64,000 nt of DNA from Aldehydirespirator sp965203635 (GTDB lineage Bacteria; Actinomycetota; Acidimicrobiia; Acidimicrobiales; Aldehydirespiratoraceae), in contig OZ241903.1 of assembly GCA_965203635.1 (NCBI GenBank), forward strand, positions 1,488,001-1,552,000. The letters are read 5' to 3'. Made by a program: the position numbers and the translations under genes. Shown here in pieces: positions 50,441 through 58,633 of this stretch. The stretch's first letter is position 1, and the number at the start of each line of letters is the position of its first letter. The notes under the pieces are model-generated. The model did no database searches. It saw nothing but the letters and a program-made list of their open reading frames with translations, and was not told the DNA's origin.

Positions 50441-51540
50441 GGCGCGGTCACCTTCTCGGACTGGTCGTCGACCTGCCGGCGCCGCAGGCGCCAGAGATGG
50501 CGGGCCGACACGCCCCGGCGATCGAACGTGCCGACGATCCCGCGGGGCATCAGCAGCACCACCAGGATGAGCAGCCCGCCCTGCGCGACCAGGTGGTAGT
50601 CGAGCAGGTTGGCCCACAGCACCTCGCGCAGCCAGTAGAGCGCCACCGAGCCCACGATCGGCCCGGCCACCGTTCCCAGCCCCCCGAGCAGCGTTCCCAT
50701 GATGGCGTCGATGGTCCGCACCTCGGTGAAGGCGATGTCGGGATCCACGAACGTGTTCTGGTAGGCCCAGAGCCCGCCGAAGAGCCCGGTGGAGGCCCCC
50801 GCGAAGCTGAAGACGGCCACCTTGAGGCGAGTGGTCGAGATACCCCGCATCCCCGCTCCCAGCTCGTCCTCGCGAATGGCCACCAGCGCGGCGCCGAAGC
50901 GGGTGCGCCGCAGCCACCAGGTCAGCGCGATCAGCCCCACCACCAGCGCGAGCTCCAAGTAATAGAACAGCTGCCGGTTCAGGTAGGGGGGCAGGGTCAG
51001 GCCGACGCCCCCGCCGGTGAGGCCGCCCCAGGTGCGCACGATCTCGCGGACGGCCACGAACGTGCCCAGCATGGCGATGGAGAAGTACGGGCCCCGCAGT
51101 CGCATCGTGGCCCGGCCGATCAGACCGGCGAGCACTCCGGCCACGACCGCCCCGACGACGATGGCGGGGACCGGCTGCCAACCGATGCCCAGGCTGTTGG
51201 CCTGCAGCGACATCAGGATCGCGGTCACGTAGGCGCCGAGGCCGAACCACACTGCGTGGCCGAAGTCGACGTAGCCGGTGAAGCCCCCGGTCAGGTTCCA
51301 GTTGATGGCCACCGCCACGCTGGTGAACATCAGCGTCATGGTGAACATCGTCGAATCGGTGGCGCCCACCAGCGGCAGCACGATCAGCCAGGCCAGCACG
51401 GCCGCCGTCGCGACCCGGGCCACCGCCAGCCCCCGGCCACTGGCGAGCCACTTCCTGAGAGCGCTCATGCCGCCGTCGCGCCCGTCGGGTGGGGGAGCGC
51501 TCATGCCGCCGTCGCGCCCGTCGGGTGGGGGAGCGCTCAT
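50437..51540 (-). CDS. livM: Branched-chain-type ABC permease LivM
   Basis: 367 residues. Ten or so membrane helices with the LivM/LivH signature region LRRTRFGAALVAIREDELGAGMRGI. The first 36 codons hold a 12-residue repeat, MSAPPPDGRDGG twice, followed by MSALRKW; three in-frame ATGs lie 36 bp apart at 51540, 51504 and 51468. The outermost ATG overlaps the livH stop (ATGA). Its partners are LivH (fused to the binding protein) and the LivG/LivF ATPases. Translation could begin at any of the three; the last gives the normal family N-terminus. Confidence 0.92.
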   Translation of the reverse strand: MSAPPPDGRDGGMSAPPPDGRDGGMSALRKWLASGRGLAVARVATAAVLAWLIVLPLVGATDSTMFTMTLMFTSVAVAINWNLTGGFTGYVDFGHAVWFGLGAYVTAILMSLQANSLGIGWQPVPAIVVGAVVAGVLAGLIGRATMRLRGPYFSIAMLGTFVAVREIVRTWGGLTGGGVGLTLPPYLNRQLFYYLELALVVGLIALTWWLRRTRFGAALVAIREDELGAGMRGISTTRLKVAVFSFAGASTGLFGGLWAYQNTFVDPDIAFTEVRTIDAIMGTLLGGLGTVAGPIVGSVALYWLREVLWANLLDYHLVAQGGLLILVVLLMPRGIVGTFDRRGVSARHLWRLRRRQVDDQSEKVTAP

Positions 51541-51552
51541 GCCGCCGTCGCG
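51461..51552. repeat. 36-bp duplications of the livH/livM junction
   Basis: GCGCTCATGCCGCCGTCGCG occurs at 51461, 51497 and 51533 (36-bp spacing). Each unit carries an ATG with the same reading frame, so the LivM start is triplicated while the frame is kept; the last unit also contains the LivH stop. Confidence 0.93.
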
Positions 51553-53705
51553 TCCACCGGTCGCAGGCCGCCGAAGAGGCCCTGGGGTCGCAGCACCAGA
51601 GCGGCCACCAGGATGACGAACGACGCCACCACAGCCAGATTGGTGCCCACGCCCTCCACGTAGACGGCCAGCCCCGCCTCGACGAGGCCCAGCACCATCG
51701 CCCCGCCCAGCGCTCCCCGTATCGACCCGAGGCCGGCCATGGCCGTGATGGCGAAGGCCTTCAACGTCAGCGGGGGTCCTTGGAAGGGCTGGACGGCCAG
51801 CACCGGGCTGACCAGCGCACCCGCCGCGCCGGTGATGCCGATGCAGAGCGCGAAGACGATCACGTACACCTTGGAGACGTCGATGCCCACGATGCGGGCC
51901 GCCTCCCGGTTCTGGGCCGCGGCCCGTATTCCCTTCCCCAGCCGGGTGCGGGACAGCAGGACGCTCAGGCCGCCGAGCACGCCCAGCGCGACAATCAGGA
52001 TCCAGAACTTCGTGACGGGCACGGTCAGGGAGTCCGTGACCCGCCAACTGCCGTCGAGCGCGGTGTCGGCCCGCCGGAAGTCGGCCGAGAAGATCAGCTT
52101 CATGGCGTTCTGAAGGATGATGGCCAGACCGAACATCACCAGGAGCGACACCAGATGGGGGCGGTCGATGACGCGGTCCACCAGGACCCGCTGGACTCCG
52201 TACCCGAACGCCATCATCACCAGGAACACTGCGGGCACCGACAGGAAGGGATCGACGCCCCAGAGATCGTTGGCCAGCCACGCCAGGTAGGCGCCCACCA
52301 TCACGAACTCGCCGTGGGCGAAGTTGATGACGCCCATCACGCCCCAGATCACCGAGAAGCCCAGGACCAGCACTGCGTACATGCCGCCCAGGGCGATGCC
52401 GTTGACGAGGGCCTGGGGGAGCTGGCCCAAGCCCGACGATCCGGAACCACCCCGCTCCGCCCCGCCGTCGCCCAGGGGGTACTCGAGCTGGGCCACCGCC
52501 GCGTCGTCGGGGGCCACCACCACGATGTCGCCGTCGAGCACCTGGATCATGCCCATCGGCTTGCTGGTGTTGACGCCGCGCTCGTCGAAGCTGATCGGAC
52601 CGTAGAAGGTGTCCGCCGACAGCTCCCGCAGGGCAGTGCGCACCGCGTCGGTGTCGGTCGATCCGGCGGCCTCGATGGCCAGGTGCAGAGCGAGCGCGGC
52701 GGCGGTGGCGCTGGCCGCCTGGTACACGGGCGGCTCGCCCCAGAGGCTCTCGTAGTAGCCGGCGTAGTCGGCGGCGCTGCCGAAGTAGAGACCCCGGTAG
52801 GCCATGGACGGCTCCCACTGGGTGGGTCCGAGCACGCCGTCGACGTCGCGGCCCAACTCCTCGACGAGCTTGGGGTTGGAGGGGCCGACGGTGATCAGCA
52901 TGCCGCCGGGATCGAAGCCGAGTTCCTTGGCCGAGTTCACGAACAGGACCGCGTCGTTGTAGTGGCCTCCCCCGACGAACAGATCGGGATCCAGGTCGCG
53001 GAACTTGGTCATGATGGCCGACACGTCCTGGATGTCCTTGGGGTAGGTCTCGACCGCCAGGACCTCGATGCCGTTGTCCTCCAGGTGGCGGGCGGCGCCG
53101 CCGGCCACCGCGGTGGCGAACGAGGTGTCCTCGTGGGCGATCACCGCGGTGCGAGCCCCGCGGGCGGCTAGGGCCTCGATCCCGGAGCGGGTGTAGTCGC
53201 TGGCGATGGTGGCCACCAGGAACAGGTTCTGGAATCCCCGCTCGAACATGGTGTCGGAGGTGCCGTTGCCCTCCACCATCAACACGTTGTTTGCTTCCGC
53301 GATGGCGCTGGTGCCGGTGGTCAGCCCGCTCGAGTACGGGCCCAGCAGGAAGTCGACCCGGTCGTCGTCGATGAGCCTCTGGGTGAGGTTGCCGGCGGTG
53401 TCGGCGTCGGACTCGTCGTCGTAGTACACGATCTCGGCCCGGTAGCGCTCATCGCCGACCCGGATGCCGCCGTACTCGGTGTTCACCCACCTCAGCCAGG
53501 TGTCGTAGCCCTGCCGGGAGTCCTTGCCCTCCACCGAGTACTTGCCGGTCTCGCTCAGCGCCGCCCCCAGCCGGATGGTCCCGGCGAAGGTGCCCCGGGC
53601 TGTCGATGGTGAGCCGGCCGACTCGTCGGTTCCGCCACTGCAAGCCGCCGCCACTGGCAGTAGGGCGATCAGGGCTATCCCCAATATCAACGCTGCTCGT
53701 CGCAT
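51537..53705 (-). CDS. Binding protein (LivJ-type) fused to LivH permease
   Basis: 722 residues. A lipobox signal (LIALLPVAAACSGG) opens a Peripla_BP_6 domain (about residues 45-400: TIRLGAALSETGKYSVEGKD, DFLLGPYSSGLTTGTSAIAE), followed after a Gly/Ser linker by a LivH-type permease (QALVNGIALGGMYAVLVLGF, HGEFVMVGAYLAW, LGKGIRAAAQNREAARIVGI). The binding domain and first permease half are normally separate proteins. Fusion means one receptor per permease, anchored by lipid and by the membrane domain. It is first in the livH-M-G-F unit; its stop overlaps the first livM start. ATG at 53705 (a GTG directly before it is possible). Confidence 0.92.
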   Translation of the reverse strand: MRRAALILGIALIALLPVAAACSGGTDESAGSPSTARGTFAGTIRLGAALSETGKYSVEGKDSRQGYDTWLRWVNTEYGGIRVGDERYRAEIVYYDDESDADTAGNLTQRLIDDDRVDFLLGPYSSGLTTGTSAIAEANNVLMVEGNGTSDTMFERGFQNLFLVATIASDYTRSGIEALAARGARTAVIAHEDTSFATAVAGGAARHLEDNGIEVLAVETYPKDIQDVSAIMTKFRDLDPDLFVGGGHYNDAVLFVNSAKELGFDPGGMLITVGPSNPKLVEELGRDVDGVLGPTQWEPSMAYRGLYFGSAADYAGYYESLWGEPPVYQAASATAAALALHLAIEAAGSTDTDAVRTALRELSADTFYGPISFDERGVNTSKPMGMIQVLDGDIVVVAPDDAAVAQLEYPLGDGGAERGGSGSSGLGQLPQALVNGIALGGMYAVLVLGFSVIWGVMGVINFAHGEFVMVGAYLAWLANDLWGVDPFLSVPAVFLVMMAFGYGVQRVLVDRVIDRPHLVSLLVMFGLAIILQNAMKLIFSADFRRADTALDGSWRVTDSLTVPVTKFWILIVALGVLGGLSVLLSRTRLGKGIRAAAQNREAARIVGIDVSKVYVIVFALCIGITGAAGALVSPVLAVQPFQGPPLTLKAFAITAMAGLGSIRGALGGAMVLGLVEAGLAVYVEGVGTNLAVVASFVILVAALVLRPQGLFGGLRPVDATAA

Positions 53706-53794
53706 CACCGAGACTCAGTCTGCTTGCTCGTGCCGCCGGCGACTATCCCACGTCCGGGGTGCGCGGTGCCCGCCGATGCTGCCATCATGGCGCT

Positions 53795-55330
53795 ATGAAG
53801 GTTCCGCTCACAGTCCGCGACCACATCGACCGGGCCCTGGCCGTGTACCCCGACCGGGTCGCCTTCGTGGACGAGCCCGACCAGCCCGCACCCTCGATGG
53901 GCGAGGTCACCTTCTCGCGCATGGGCGAGCTGGTCGACGCCACCGGCGCAGGCCTGGACGCTCTCGGGGTTCCGATGGGAGGCCGGGTGGCCATGGTGTC
54001 GCACAACGCCGGGCGCCTGCTCACCTGCTTCTGGGGCGTCAGCGGCAACGGACGCATCTTCGTGCCCATCAACTTCCGGCTCAGCCTCGACGAGGTGACC
54101 TACATTGTCGACCACTGCGGCGCCGACGTCCTGCTCGTCGATCCCGAGCTGGCCGACACCCTGGGCCCGGTGGAGTGCCGCCACAAGTTCGTGATGGGCG
54201 ACGAGTCGGACGGGGCGCTGTACCGGTTCGGCGAGACCCCGCAGCCGTGGGCGCCGAACGAGGACGAGACCGCGGTCATCAACTACACGTCGGGCACCAC
54301 CGCCCGGCCCAAGGGGGTGGAGCAGACCCACCGGAGCCTGTGGATCAACTCGGCCATCTTCGGCCTGCACACCTCGGTCACCGACCGCGACAACTACCTG
54401 CACACCCTGCCCATGTTCCACTGCAACGGCTGGGGGATGCCCTACGTGCTGGTCGGCATGGGCGCCAAGCAGGTGGTGCTGCGCAAGGTGGACGGCCCCG
54501 AGATCCTGCGCCGGGTGGACAGCCACGGCATCACGCTGCTGTGCGGCGCGCCGGCGGTGGTGGCCGCCATCCTCGACGCGGCCGCCACCTGGGACGGCCC
54601 CATCCCCGGCGCGGGGCGCACCCGCATGGTGGTGGCCGGCGCACCCCCGCCCACCCGCACCATCGAGCGAGTCGAGACCGACCTGGGCTGGGAGTTCATC
54701 CAGCTCTACGGCCTCACCGAGACCGCCCCGGTGCTGACCATCAACCGCAGCCGGGACGAGTGGGACGACCTCTCGCCCGCGGAGCGGGCCCGGAAGCTGT
54801 CGCGCCAAGGCGTGCCCGCGCTGGGCGTGAGCATGCGAGTGAGCGACTCCGGCGAGTTCCTGGCCCGCTGCAACCATGTGCTGGAGGGGTACTGGGAACA
54901 GCCCGACGCCACTGCCGACGCCATACGCGACGGCTGGTTCCACACCGGCGACGGCGGGTACCTCGACGACGACGGCCACTACATGATCACCGACCGCAAG
55001 AAGGACGTGATCATCTCCGGGGGCGAGAACGTGTCGTCGATCGAGGTGGAGGACGCCCTGTTCTCGCATCCGGCCGTGGCCGAGGTGGCCGTGATCGGGG
55101 TGCCCCACGAGAAGTGGGGCGAGACCGTCAAGGCCCTGGTGGTGCTGGCCCCGGGCGCCGAGGCCACCGGCGAGGAGCTGATCGCCCACTGCCGGGAGCG
55201 CATCGCCCACTACAAGTGCCCCACCTCGGTGGAGATGCGCGACGAACTGGCCCGCACCGCCACCGGCAAGCTCCAGAAGTTCAAGCTGCGCGCCCCCTAC
55301 TGGGAAGGCATGACCAAAGCCGTCAACTAA
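53795..55330 (+). CDS. Acyl-CoA synthetase/ligase (AMP-binding family)
   Basis: 511 residues. The AMP-binding signature INYTSGTTARPKGVEQTH, the A5-like YGLTETAPV, and the hinge/A7-A8 block DGWFHTGDGGYLDDDGHYMI are intact; the C-terminal catalytic lysine lies in RTATGKLQKFKLR. It activates a carboxylic acid to its CoA thioester via an acyl-AMP. The substrate is likely a medium/short or aromatic acid; the neighbouring liv-type transporter, on the opposite strand, and hydrolase give no firmer clue. The ATG at 53795 begins the family's opening VRDHIDRALAVYPDRVAF-type sequence; no strong Shine-Dalgarno. Confidence 0.92.
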   Translation: MKVPLTVRDHIDRALAVYPDRVAFVDEPDQPAPSMGEVTFSRMGELVDATGAGLDALGVPMGGRVAMVSHNAGRLLTCFWGVSGNGRIFVPINFRLSLDEVTYIVDHCGADVLLVDPELADTLGPVECRHKFVMGDESDGALYRFGETPQPWAPNEDETAVINYTSGTTARPKGVEQTHRSLWINSAIFGLHTSVTDRDNYLHTLPMFHCNGWGMPYVLVGMGAKQVVLRKVDGPEILRRVDSHGITLLCGAPAVVAAILDAAATWDGPIPGAGRTRMVVAGAPPPTRTIERVETDLGWEFIQLYGLTETAPVLTINRSRDEWDDLSPAERARKLSRQGVPALGVSMRVSDSGEFLARCNHVLEGYWEQPDATADAIRDGWFHTGDGGYLDDDGHYMITDRKKDVIISGGENVSSIEVEDALFSHPAVAEVAVIGVPHEKWGETVKALVVLAPGAEATGEELIAHCRERIAHYKCPTSVEMRDELARTATGKLQKFKLRAPYWEGMTKAVN

Positions 55331-55354
55331 CAGCGGCGTTCGTAGCATCGAGCG

Positions 55355-56464
55355 ATGCCCAGACTCGACAACTCTGCCGTCGACGCGCTGCTGGAGCGGG
55401 TCCGGCGCGACGTGGACTCCGGCCTGCTGCCCGCGGCCCAGTTCGCTCTGGGCCTCGAGGGCGAGATCGTGTTGTCGGAGGCTCTCGGTGACTGCACCCG
55501 GGACACCTGCTTCCACACGTACTCGGCAGTGAAGCCGTCGGTGGCCCTCACCGCAATGCAACTGGCTGCCGAGGGACTCTTCGACATCGCCGCTCCGGTC
55601 AGCGACGTGCTGGAGTCGTTCATGGCCAACGGCAAGGACACCATCACCGTGTCGCAGGTGATGCTCCACGTGGGCGGCTTCCCTTACGCGCCGGTGCACC
55701 GCGCCGAGGTCACCGATCGCGCCGCCCGCCTGGCTGCCTACGCCACGTGGCACACCGACTGGGCGCCCGGCACCCGGTACGAGTACCACCCGCTCTCCGC
55801 GCACTGGGTATTGGCCGACATCATCACCGAGGTGACCGGTCGCCCGTATGCCGATGTGATCACCGAGCGAGTGATGGAGCCGGTGGGCTGCTCCAGGTGG
55901 CTGGGCATAGGCGTCGACGACCAGGCCGGCGTCGCCGACGTGGAGGGCGTCGGCACCGTGCCCACCACCGAGGAGCTGGCCGCGCTGGGCTTGGACGAGA
56001 TGCCCGACTTCGGTGTGGGCGAGGAGATGCTGGTGGTGTTCAACCAGCCCTGGATACGGGCCGCGGGAGTGCCCGGAGGGGGAGGCATCGCCCGGGCCGC
56101 CGACATGGCTATGTGGTACCAGGCGGTGCTGCACAACGCGGGAGGCTTCCTGCGCCCCGAGGTTCGCGACGACGCCATGGTGGTGCGCCAGAACCACCGG
56201 GACTGGACTGGGACGCCCGCCGGCCGCTCCCACGCTTTCGTGCTGGCCGGCGATGACGGCAAGGCCGCCATGCGCGGCCACCCCCACGGAGCGTCGCCCG
56301 GAGCGTTCGGCCACTCCGGCGCGGGCGGGCAGGCTGCCTGGGCCGACCCCCTCACGGGGCTCTCCTTCGCCTATCTCACCAACGGCCTGGACCGCAACGA
56401 CCTCGCCTCGGCCCGCCGACGAGTGGCCCTCTCCAACCGAGCCCTGGCTTGCGTGAAACCATAA
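55355..56464 (+). CDS. Serine hydrolase, beta-lactamase/EstB family
   Basis: 369 residues. The class C beta-lactamase-like nucleophile motif S-x-x-K is at SAVKPS (Ser57), with a tyrosine-containing YEYHPLSAHW corresponding to the second motif and a C-terminal GHSGAGGQAAW taking the place of KTG. No signal peptide is seen, so it should act in the cytoplasm as an esterase, lactonase or peptidase rather than as a secreted beta-lactamase. It follows the acyl-CoA ligase by 24 bp and is probably in the same transcript, which suggests it releases an acid that the ligase then activates. Confidence 0.88.
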   Translation: MPRLDNSAVDALLERVRRDVDSGLLPAAQFALGLEGEIVLSEALGDCTRDTCFHTYSAVKPSVALTAMQLAAEGLFDIAAPVSDVLESFMANGKDTITVSQVMLHVGGFPYAPVHRAEVTDRAARLAAYATWHTDWAPGTRYEYHPLSAHWVLADIITEVTGRPYADVITERVMEPVGCSRWLGIGVDDQAGVADVEGVGTVPTTEELAALGLDEMPDFGVGEEMLVVFNQPWIRAAGVPGGGGIARAADMAMWYQAVLHNAGGFLRPEVRDDAMVVRQNHRDWTGTPAGRSHAFVLAGDDGKAAMRGHPHGASPGAFGHSGAGGQAAWADPLTGLSFAYLTNGLDRNDLASARRRVALSNRALACVKP

Positions 56465-56466
56465 GA

Positions 56467-56488
56467 CATATTGTAAATACACAATATG
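56467..56488. promoter_or_regulatory. AT-rich perfect palindrome after the hydrolase gene
   Basis: CATATTGT and ACAATATG are perfect 8-bp arms around AAATAC, beginning three bases after the hydrolase stop. In this GC-rich window the 22-bp stretch is exceptionally AT-rich and operator-like. The remaining ~215 bp to tRNA-Thr holds no gene. Confidence 0.45.
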
Positions 56489-56703
56489 ATCCGTATAGTG
56501 CGGGCGGGGTGGCCCCCGTGAAGTTTCAACCGGACTCGGCCAACGGGGACCACCCCACGCTCGGATCACATGATAGCACCTGTGCATCACAGTGCAACAT
56601 GAAGCTCAATGGAATAGATCAGCGATTATTCGCAGCCGGCCCGGCGGTTGGGATCAGCACACGTGTGTGGCATCATGGCAGACCGGCGCCCGGCGCCGGA
56701 ACC

Positions 56704-56776
56704 GCTCCCTTAGCTCAGCCGGCAGAGCGTCTCCATGGTAAGGAGAAGGTCGTCAGTTCGATTCTGACAGGGAGCT
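56704..56776 (+). tRNA. tRNA-Thr, anticodon GGU
   Basis: Acceptor arms GCTCCCT/AGGGAGC, D-arm TAGCTCAGCCGGCAGAGC, anticodon stem TCTCC/GGAGA with loop ATGGTAA giving GGU, T-loop TTCGATT. CCA is not encoded. Confidence 0.96.
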
Positions 56777-56804
56777 CGGCGCAGGCACCCGTCCTGCCCT
56801 TCCC

Positions 56805-56878
56805 GGCGACGTAGCTCAGTTGGCAAGAGCGCTCGACTCATAATCGAGAGGTCGACAGTTCGAGTCTGTCCGTCGCTA
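56805..56878 (+). tRNA. tRNA-Met (elongator type), anticodon CAU
   Basis: GGCGACG/CGTCGCT acceptor, TAGCTCAGTTGGC D-region, anticodon stem CTCGA/TCGAG with loop CTCATAA (CAU), T-loop TTCGAGT. The G1-U pair at the acceptor end makes it an elongator rather than an initiator. It follows tRNA-Thr by 28 bp. Confidence 0.94.
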
Positions 56879-56944
56879 CATGGAACTTGCCCGCTGCATG
56901 GCCTGCCGTCGCTACATGGAGTCTTGCCGCCGCAGGGAACCGTT

Positions 56945-57595
56945 GTGACCGCATCGCCCCGGCGCCGCCTGCGGGCCGTCGAGGAGTCGTCGCGTAACGT
57001 CGGCGGCGATCGCGAGTCTCAATCCACGACGGACATGGTCGCTCTCGTCGAGTTGGCCAAGTCCGGCGACCGGGAGGCGTTCGACCGGCTCGTGCGCATC
57101 ACTCACTCCGACGCGTACGCGCTGGCCGTGCGCCTCACGGGCAGCACGGAGGATGCACGAGACGTGGTTCAAGAGGCGTATCTGAGGGCCTACAAGAGCA
57201 TCGGCCGCTTCCGCGGCGAGGCGCTGTTCAGCACTTGGCTCTATCGCATCGTGGCCAACTGCGCGACCACCCACCTCAGCCGTCGCCAGCGCCACCGCCA
57301 CGACCATCTCGGCGCTCACGACGACGTGATCGACACCCGGCCCGACCACGACCCGGTCCTTCAAGGCGACCTGGCGGACCTGCGGGAGAACCTCGACGCC
57401 GCCATCCGGGAGCTTCCGGCCCGACTGCGCTCGGTGGTGGTGCTGCGGGACATGTACGACCTTCCCCACGAAGCGATCGCGGCGGAGCTGGGCATCTCCG
57501 TGACTGCGGCCAAGGTGCGCCTGCACCGGGCTCGCCGTCGCCTGCGCGAACAGGTCCTGCCCATGCCAGGAGAGGAACCGGGCCGTGGCGAGTGA
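56945..57595 (+). CDS. ECF-type RNA polymerase sigma factor
   Basis: 216 residues. Region 2 shows EDARDVVQEAYLRAYKSI and STWLYRIVANCAT, region 4 shows LPARLRSVVVLRDMYDLPHE and ISVTAAKVRLHRARRRLR. An extension of about 35 residues precedes region 2. The GTG at 56945 is used; the first in-frame ATG within the family domain is further in. The next gene overlaps its 3' end by 11 bp and encodes a zinc-finger protein that is probably its anti-sigma factor. It should drive a stress or envelope regulon. Confidence 0.92.
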   Translation: MTASPRRRLRAVEESSRNVGGDRESQSTTDMVALVELAKSGDREAFDRLVRITHSDAYALAVRLTGSTEDARDVVQEAYLRAYKSIGRFRGEALFSTWLYRIVANCATTHLSRRQRHRHDHLGAHDDVIDTRPDHDPVLQGDLADLRENLDAAIRELPARLRSVVVLRDMYDLPHEAIAAELGISVTAAKVRLHRARRRLREQVLPMPGEEPGRGE

Positions 57596-57980
57596 GCCTC
57601 CCGCCCCGGCGAGCGATGCCATGACCCACCCGCGCCGCGATTGCGAGTCCGTCAGCGACGCGCTGGCGGCGGCCGCGGGCGGCGACCGCGCCATCGGACC
57701 CGCGGAGCTCGACCATCTGGAGTCCTGCCTGCGGTGCCGGGTGGAGCAGTCGCGGTACCGGCGGCTGATGGACGCCATGTACTTGCTGCGCGAGAGTTCG
57801 GCGCCGGAGGACGCCCGGCTGGAGTCGCAGATCCTGGTGCACCTCGATCGGTACGGGCATCGCTGGGCCTGGGAGAACAAGCCCCGCGTCGCCGCGACGG
57901 TCGCCGCCGGGGCCGCGGCCGCGGCGGGTCTCATAGCGTTCACCGCCCGGCACCGCCGCGCCGCCAGGCTGGCCTCCTAG
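57585..57980 (+). CDS. Putative zinc-binding anti-sigma factor
   Basis: 131 residues. The N-terminal helical region contains the ZAS-type motif ELDHLESCLRCRVEQ (His-x3-Cys-x2-Cys), followed near the C-terminus by a membrane segment of Ala, Gly and Leu (VAATVAAGAAAAAGLIAF) and a basic tail. This order is that of membrane-anchored ZAS anti-sigma proteins. It overlaps the ECF sigma gene by 11 bp on the same strand, as pairs do. The stop TAG is part of repeat C5. Confidence 0.8.
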   Translation: MASEPPAPASDAMTHPRRDCESVSDALAAAAGGDRAIGPAELDHLESCLRCRVEQSRYRRLMDAMYLLRESSAPEDARLESQILVHLDRYGHRWAWENKPRVAATVAAGAAAAAGLIAFTARHRRAARLAS

Positions 57981-58070
57981 AGGCCGAGCGGATAGGGCGC
58001 GAGTCCAGATCATACGGGCGAGGCCGTGGCCCGAGCGGCCCTCAGGTCGCAGCGAACAGGAGCGGGAAAC
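57978..58070. repeat. Family C composite repeat, copy 5
   Basis: TAGAGGCCGAGCGG, a variable middle, then GCGAGGCCGTGGCCCGAGCG and GCGAACAGGAGCGGGAAAC. It belongs to the sub-type with GCCCTCAGGTCGC instead of GCCCGTGAGC. The anti-sigma stop codon is the first three bases. It lies between that gene and tRNA-Trp. Confidence 0.9.
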
Positions 58071-58197
58071 CCCCCGCCCCGGCGCGAGAAGCCTGCGCCT
58101 GTCCGCGTGGCCTCGTAGCCCCGAGAAAGCGGCGGTGTCCGGCGGCCCCGCCCGTAGCCGTTGGCGGCCCTGCACTGGTAGCCTTTCGGGGCTGCTG

Positions 58198-58270
58198 AGG
58201 GGCGTGGCTCAATTGGCAGAGCACCGGTCTCCAAAACCGGCGGTTGGGGGTTCGAGTCCCTCCGCCCCTG
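58198..58270 (+). tRNA. tRNA-Trp, anticodon CCA
   Basis: AGGGGCG/CGCCCCT acceptor, TGGCTCAATTGGCAGAGC D-arm, anticodon stem CCGGT/ACCGG with loop CTCCAAA (CCA), T-loop TTCGAGT. It stands directly before secE, as in many actinobacteria. Confidence 0.97.
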
Positions 58271-58328
58271 CAAATTGACGTCGGCCACCCCAACGGCACC
58301 GCAACCCCGCACGAGGTGACTTCCACAA

Positions 58329-58625
58329 ATGGCGATGAACCGTCAGCAGAAGCGGCTGCTCCAGAAGCAGGGCGAGATAGATGCTGAGGGCGCACCGGTC
58401 CGCAGCCGCAGCCGGCAAGCCTCGACGCCTCCCGCGGAGCGCACCTCGCCAGGTCAGTTCCTGCGCGAGGTCCGGGGCGAGCTCCGCAAGGTGGCCTGGC
58501 CCAGCCGGGCTGAGACCGTCAACTACTCGATCGTGGTCCTTGTCACCGTCGTAGTGCTCACCGCCATGATCTACGGGCTCGACTGGGTCTTCTCGACATT
58601 CGTACTCGAGCTCTTCGAATCCTGA
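58329..58625 (+). CDS. secE: Preprotein translocase subunit SecE
   Basis: 98 residues: a basic, Ser/Arg-rich N-terminus, then the conserved amphipathic helix FLREVRGELRKVAWPSRAET and a single membrane segment (VVLVTVVVLTAMIYGLDWVF). It stabilises SecY in the general secretion channel. The ATG is preceded by GAGGTGA. It is followed nine bases later by nusG. Confidence 0.95.
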   Translation: MAMNRQQKRLLQKQGEIDAEGAPVRSRSRQASTPPAERTSPGQFLREVRGELRKVAWPSRAETVNYSIVVLVTVVVLTAMIYGLDWVFSTFVLELFES

Positions 58626-58633
58626 GGTATCCC

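Noticed and set aside
56704..58270. Prophage or integrative element attached at the tRNA genes
   Set aside because: No integrase, no repeated tRNA 3' end, and the flanking genes are ordinary chromosomal ones.
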